64,000 nucleotides of DNA from CAVRCT01 sp963719645. Lineage in GTDB: Bacteria > Pseudomonadota > Gammaproteobacteria > DSM-16500. This document shows positions 61,933 to 64,000 of this stretch, in pieces (the stretch's first letter is position 1; every line of letters begins with the position of its first letter). Location of the stretch: assembly GCA_963719645.1 (NCBI GenBank), contig CAVRCT010000005.1, positions 1-64,000 on the forward strand, written 5' to 3'. Under the pieces are notes generated by a model. It was not told the origin of the DNA. It did not search any database and saw nothing but the letters and a program-made list of their open reading frames with translations. The translations under genes and the position numbers were made by a program.

Positions 61933-62877
61933 TTACAACTTCTGCTCAATAAAATCAAATAATTGAGCACTGATCGCGGCGCCGCTTTGTTCCTCAATTT
62001 CGCGGATACAAGTAGGGCTAGTCACATTGATCTCGGTTAAATAATCCCCTATCACATCTAAGCCTACAAAATATAAGCCTTTTTCACGCAAAGTAGCGCC
62101 AACTTGCTGACAAATCCAGCGATCATGCTGGGAAAGCTCTTGAACCACCCCATGTCCGCCTGCGGCTAAATTACCTCTTAACTCACCCGCTGCCGGAATG
62201 CGCGCTAACGCATAGGGCACTGGCTCGCCGTTAATCATTAGAATACGTTTATCGCCTTGTTTTATTTCAGGAATATAACGCTGCGCGACGATCGTTTTTA
62301 AGCCTTTTTGCGTCAAGGTTTCAAAAATCACTGAGGCATTCTCATCCGGATACCTTAACCGAAAAATTGACGCTCCGCCCATCGCATCCAAGGGCTTGCA
62401 GACAATATCTTTTTCTTCTAGTAAAAATTCTCGCAAGAGCGACATGTCTCTCGTCACCAACGATGGCGGGCAGCATTGCGGAAACCAGGTGGTAAAAAAC
62501 TTTTCATTGGCATCCCGCAAGCTTTGCGGCTTATTCAAGACCAAAACCCCTTTCTGCTCAACCCACTCTAAGAAATACGTGGTATTGATATACTCCAAAT
62601 CGAACGGCGGATCTTTCCGCATCAACATCACATCCATCTCTTCTAGGGGAATGCGAGTTACCTCTCCCAGCTCATACCAATGCTCTGGATCTTTAAAAAC
62701 CTGCAGCGATCGGCAATTGCCAAACACATTGCCATCCCGATAAAACAAATCCTTTTGTTCTAAATAAAAAATTTCCCAACCACGTTTTTTGGCTTCCCAG
62801 AGCATCGCCAAGGTGCTGTCTTTTTTATAATGAATATCGGCAATAGGATCCATCACAACAGCGAGTTTAACCGTCAT
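61933..62877 (-). CDS. gshB: Glutathione synthetase
   Basis: GshB (314 aa) joins gamma-glutamylcysteine and glycine using ATP. The frame opens at 62961, but the ATG at 62877 gives the family N-terminus KLAVVMDPIADIHYKKDSTL and overlaps the gshA stop (ATGA); a GGAG site precedes it. ATP-grasp motifs include VCKPLDAMGGASIFRL, RYIPEIKQGDKRILMINGEP, NLAAGGHG and the C-terminal INVTSPTCIREIE. Length is standard. Confidence 0.97.
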   Translation of the reverse strand: MTVKLAVVMDPIADIHYKKDSTLAMLWEAKKRGWEIFYLEQKDLFYRDGNVFGNCRSLQVFKDPEHWYELGEVTRIPLEEMDVMLMRKDPPFDLEYINTTYFLEWVEQKGVLVLNKPQSLRDANEKFFTTWFPQCCPPSLVTRDMSLLREFLLEEKDIVCKPLDAMGGASIFRLRYPDENASVIFETLTQKGLKTIVAQRYIPEIKQGDKRILMINGEPVPYALARIPAAGELRGNLAAGGHGVVQELSQHDRWICQQVGATLREKGLYFVGLDVIGDYLTEINVTSPTCIREIEEQSGAAISAQLFDFIEQKL

Positions 62878-64000
62878 TTTTGTTGCTCCAGCATTTCGCG
62901 TGCGGCGGCCAACATACTCAATCGTGCAATCACGCCATATGCATAAAAACGATTTTGACAATCATTCAGCGAAAACTCTTTGGGTTTGTCACACGGACGG
63001 ACAAATGCGAGTGGCTCAAAATGCATGCCGGGCGCATTTAAATTTTCATCAATGCTGCGGTCTTTATGCACGCGGTAAAAACCACCCACTACGCGCTCAC
63101 CCATTAAATACACGACCGGTTCTGCAACCGAATTATTTGCGCCCCATGTTTCAAAGGTGTAAACGCCTTCTTGCACGATCACTCGATGCACGGGTTGTCC
63201 GCTTTTGGTTTTTGACATACTGGTGCGTTGTTTGCGATTCAAGGATTGCAATTCATCCACGCTGCGCACGGTCATCACCGCCATGCCGTAAGTACCGGCA
63301 TCTGCTTTGACGATCACAAATGGATTGCAGTCAATCTTATTTTCCGCATATTTTTGTCCGATGGCTTTCAACAATTGATCGACATTGCGCGCTAAACAAT
63401 CTTCGCCTTCGCGGCGCATAAAATCAATTTCGCCACAATGACGAAAGAGCGGTGAAATAAACCAAGGATCTATATCAATAAATTTTGCAAATTCTTCACT
63501 GACATCCGCATAATACTGAAAATGCTCGGACTTCAACCGCTGACTCCAACCCAATTCAGCGGGAGGGATAATCGGTTGTGCTAAATTTTTTAAAATATCT
63601 GGAATGCCATCGGACAAATCATTATTTAACAAAATGACATCCGGCACAAAATCAGTCAGCTGAATATTTTCTTTCTCACGCTGAATAGTTTGAAGCAGAA
63701 TTTCACTTCCTGAGGTTAACTGTATCGGCGTCGGCTGAGAATATTCTGGCAACAACGATCCGATACGCACATCAAAATCAGCTTGCTGCAAAATGGTTAA
63801 TAGCGTTTTTACGTTTTCCCAATAATAAAGATTGCGCGTGTGATTCTCTGGCAACAACAGAATTTTTTTCGCCGCTGGCATCGCAGAAAGAATAGCGATT
63901 CGCGCAGCCTCGACTGACATCTTGAAAAAATCAGGGTTTAAATTATTAAAACCGGCGGGAAATAAATTCATATCCACCGGTGCCAATTTAAAACCTGAAT
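62874..64000 (-). CDS. gshA: Glutamate-cysteine ligase, GshA (Acidithiobacillus-type), 5' end outside the window
   Basis: About 375 residues are visible; the frame is open to the window edge (upstream codons read GFKLAPVDMNLFPAGFNN), so the true start lies beyond 64000. It condenses Glu and Cys, the first step of glutathione synthesis. Motifs such as APVDMNLFPAGFNNLN, FVIVKADAGTYGMAVMTV, QEGVYTFETWG and VVYLMGERVVGGFYRVHKD fit the GshA type found in Acidithiobacillus and Legionellales rather than E. coli GshA. It is coupled to gshB. Confidence 0.92.
   Translation of the reverse strand, partial: SGFKLAPVDMNLFPAGFNNLNPDFFKMSVEAARIAILSAMPAAKKILLLPENHTRNLYYWENVKTLLTILQQADFDVRIGSLLPEYSQPTPIQLTSGSEILLQTIQREKENIQLTDFVPDVILLNNDLSDGIPDILKNLAQPIIPPAELGWSQRLKSEHFQYYADVSEEFAKFIDIDPWFISPLFRHCGEIDFMRREGEDCLARNVDQLLKAIGQKYAENKIDCNPFVIVKADAGTYGMAVMTVRSVDELQSLNRKQRTSMSKTKSGQPVHRVIVQEGVYTFETWGANNSVAEPVVYLMGERVVGGFYRVHKDRSIDENLNAPGMHFEPLAFVRPCDKPKEFSLNDCQNRFYAYGVIARLSMLAAAREMLEQQK

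Overview
The window comes from a gammaproteobacterium of the order Legionellales, most like the Coxiella/Aquicella side of the group. The evidence is a chromosomal Dot/Icm type IVB secretion cluster in the conserved order dotM-dotL-dotK-dotJ-dotI-dotH-dotG-dotF. It is surrounded by housekeeping genes in orders usual for Gammaproteobacteria: prmC-prfA-hemA-lolB, prs-rplY-pth-ychF, lptD-surA-pdxA, coaD-fdx, hslVU-ftsN-like-argS, topA-smg-dprA and gshAB. The genus cannot be fixed from sequence reading alone.

Layout. 1-1000 is GC-rich and carries a hydantoinase A gene broken by many indels. It joins abruptly to a truncated dotF near position 1000, so this contig end is probably chimeric. 991-11749 is the Dot/Icm cluster, all on the minus strand, with three full-length DotI/IcmL paralogues. 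12.2-27.3 kb is housekeeping: transcription control, translation termination, tRNA-Gln, LPS and outer-membrane assembly, and TolC. A VapBC-type toxin-antitoxin pair sits where ispE is usually found, and prs has a one-base frameshift. 28.0-34.5 kb holds candidate Dot/Icm effectors: a split coiled-coil gene, a protein with a eukaryotic Pho80/Pcl-like cyclin box, and a 1191-residue low-complexity protein. 34.6-54.1 kb is housekeeping again, interrupted by a patatin-like phospholipase (39975). 54.9-61.9 kb encodes two giant coiled-coil proteins that share a C-terminal domain. gshB and gshA close the window, gshA running off the end.

Two features tie the accessory genes together. First, the cyclin gene, the patatin gene and both giant coiled-coil genes each have a match to the PmrA box (YTTAAK-N5-YTTAAK) placed exactly 10 nt before a -10 hexamer. 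This points to a single regulon of effectors delivered by the secretion system encoded in the same window. Second, almost every long intergenic gap is filled with palindromic, transposase-less elements of several families. Many are inserted inside one another up to three or four levels deep, and several retain 9-11 bp target duplications. The order of insertion can be read from the sequence.

All assignments come from reading the sequence and from recalled family motifs; no database search was run.
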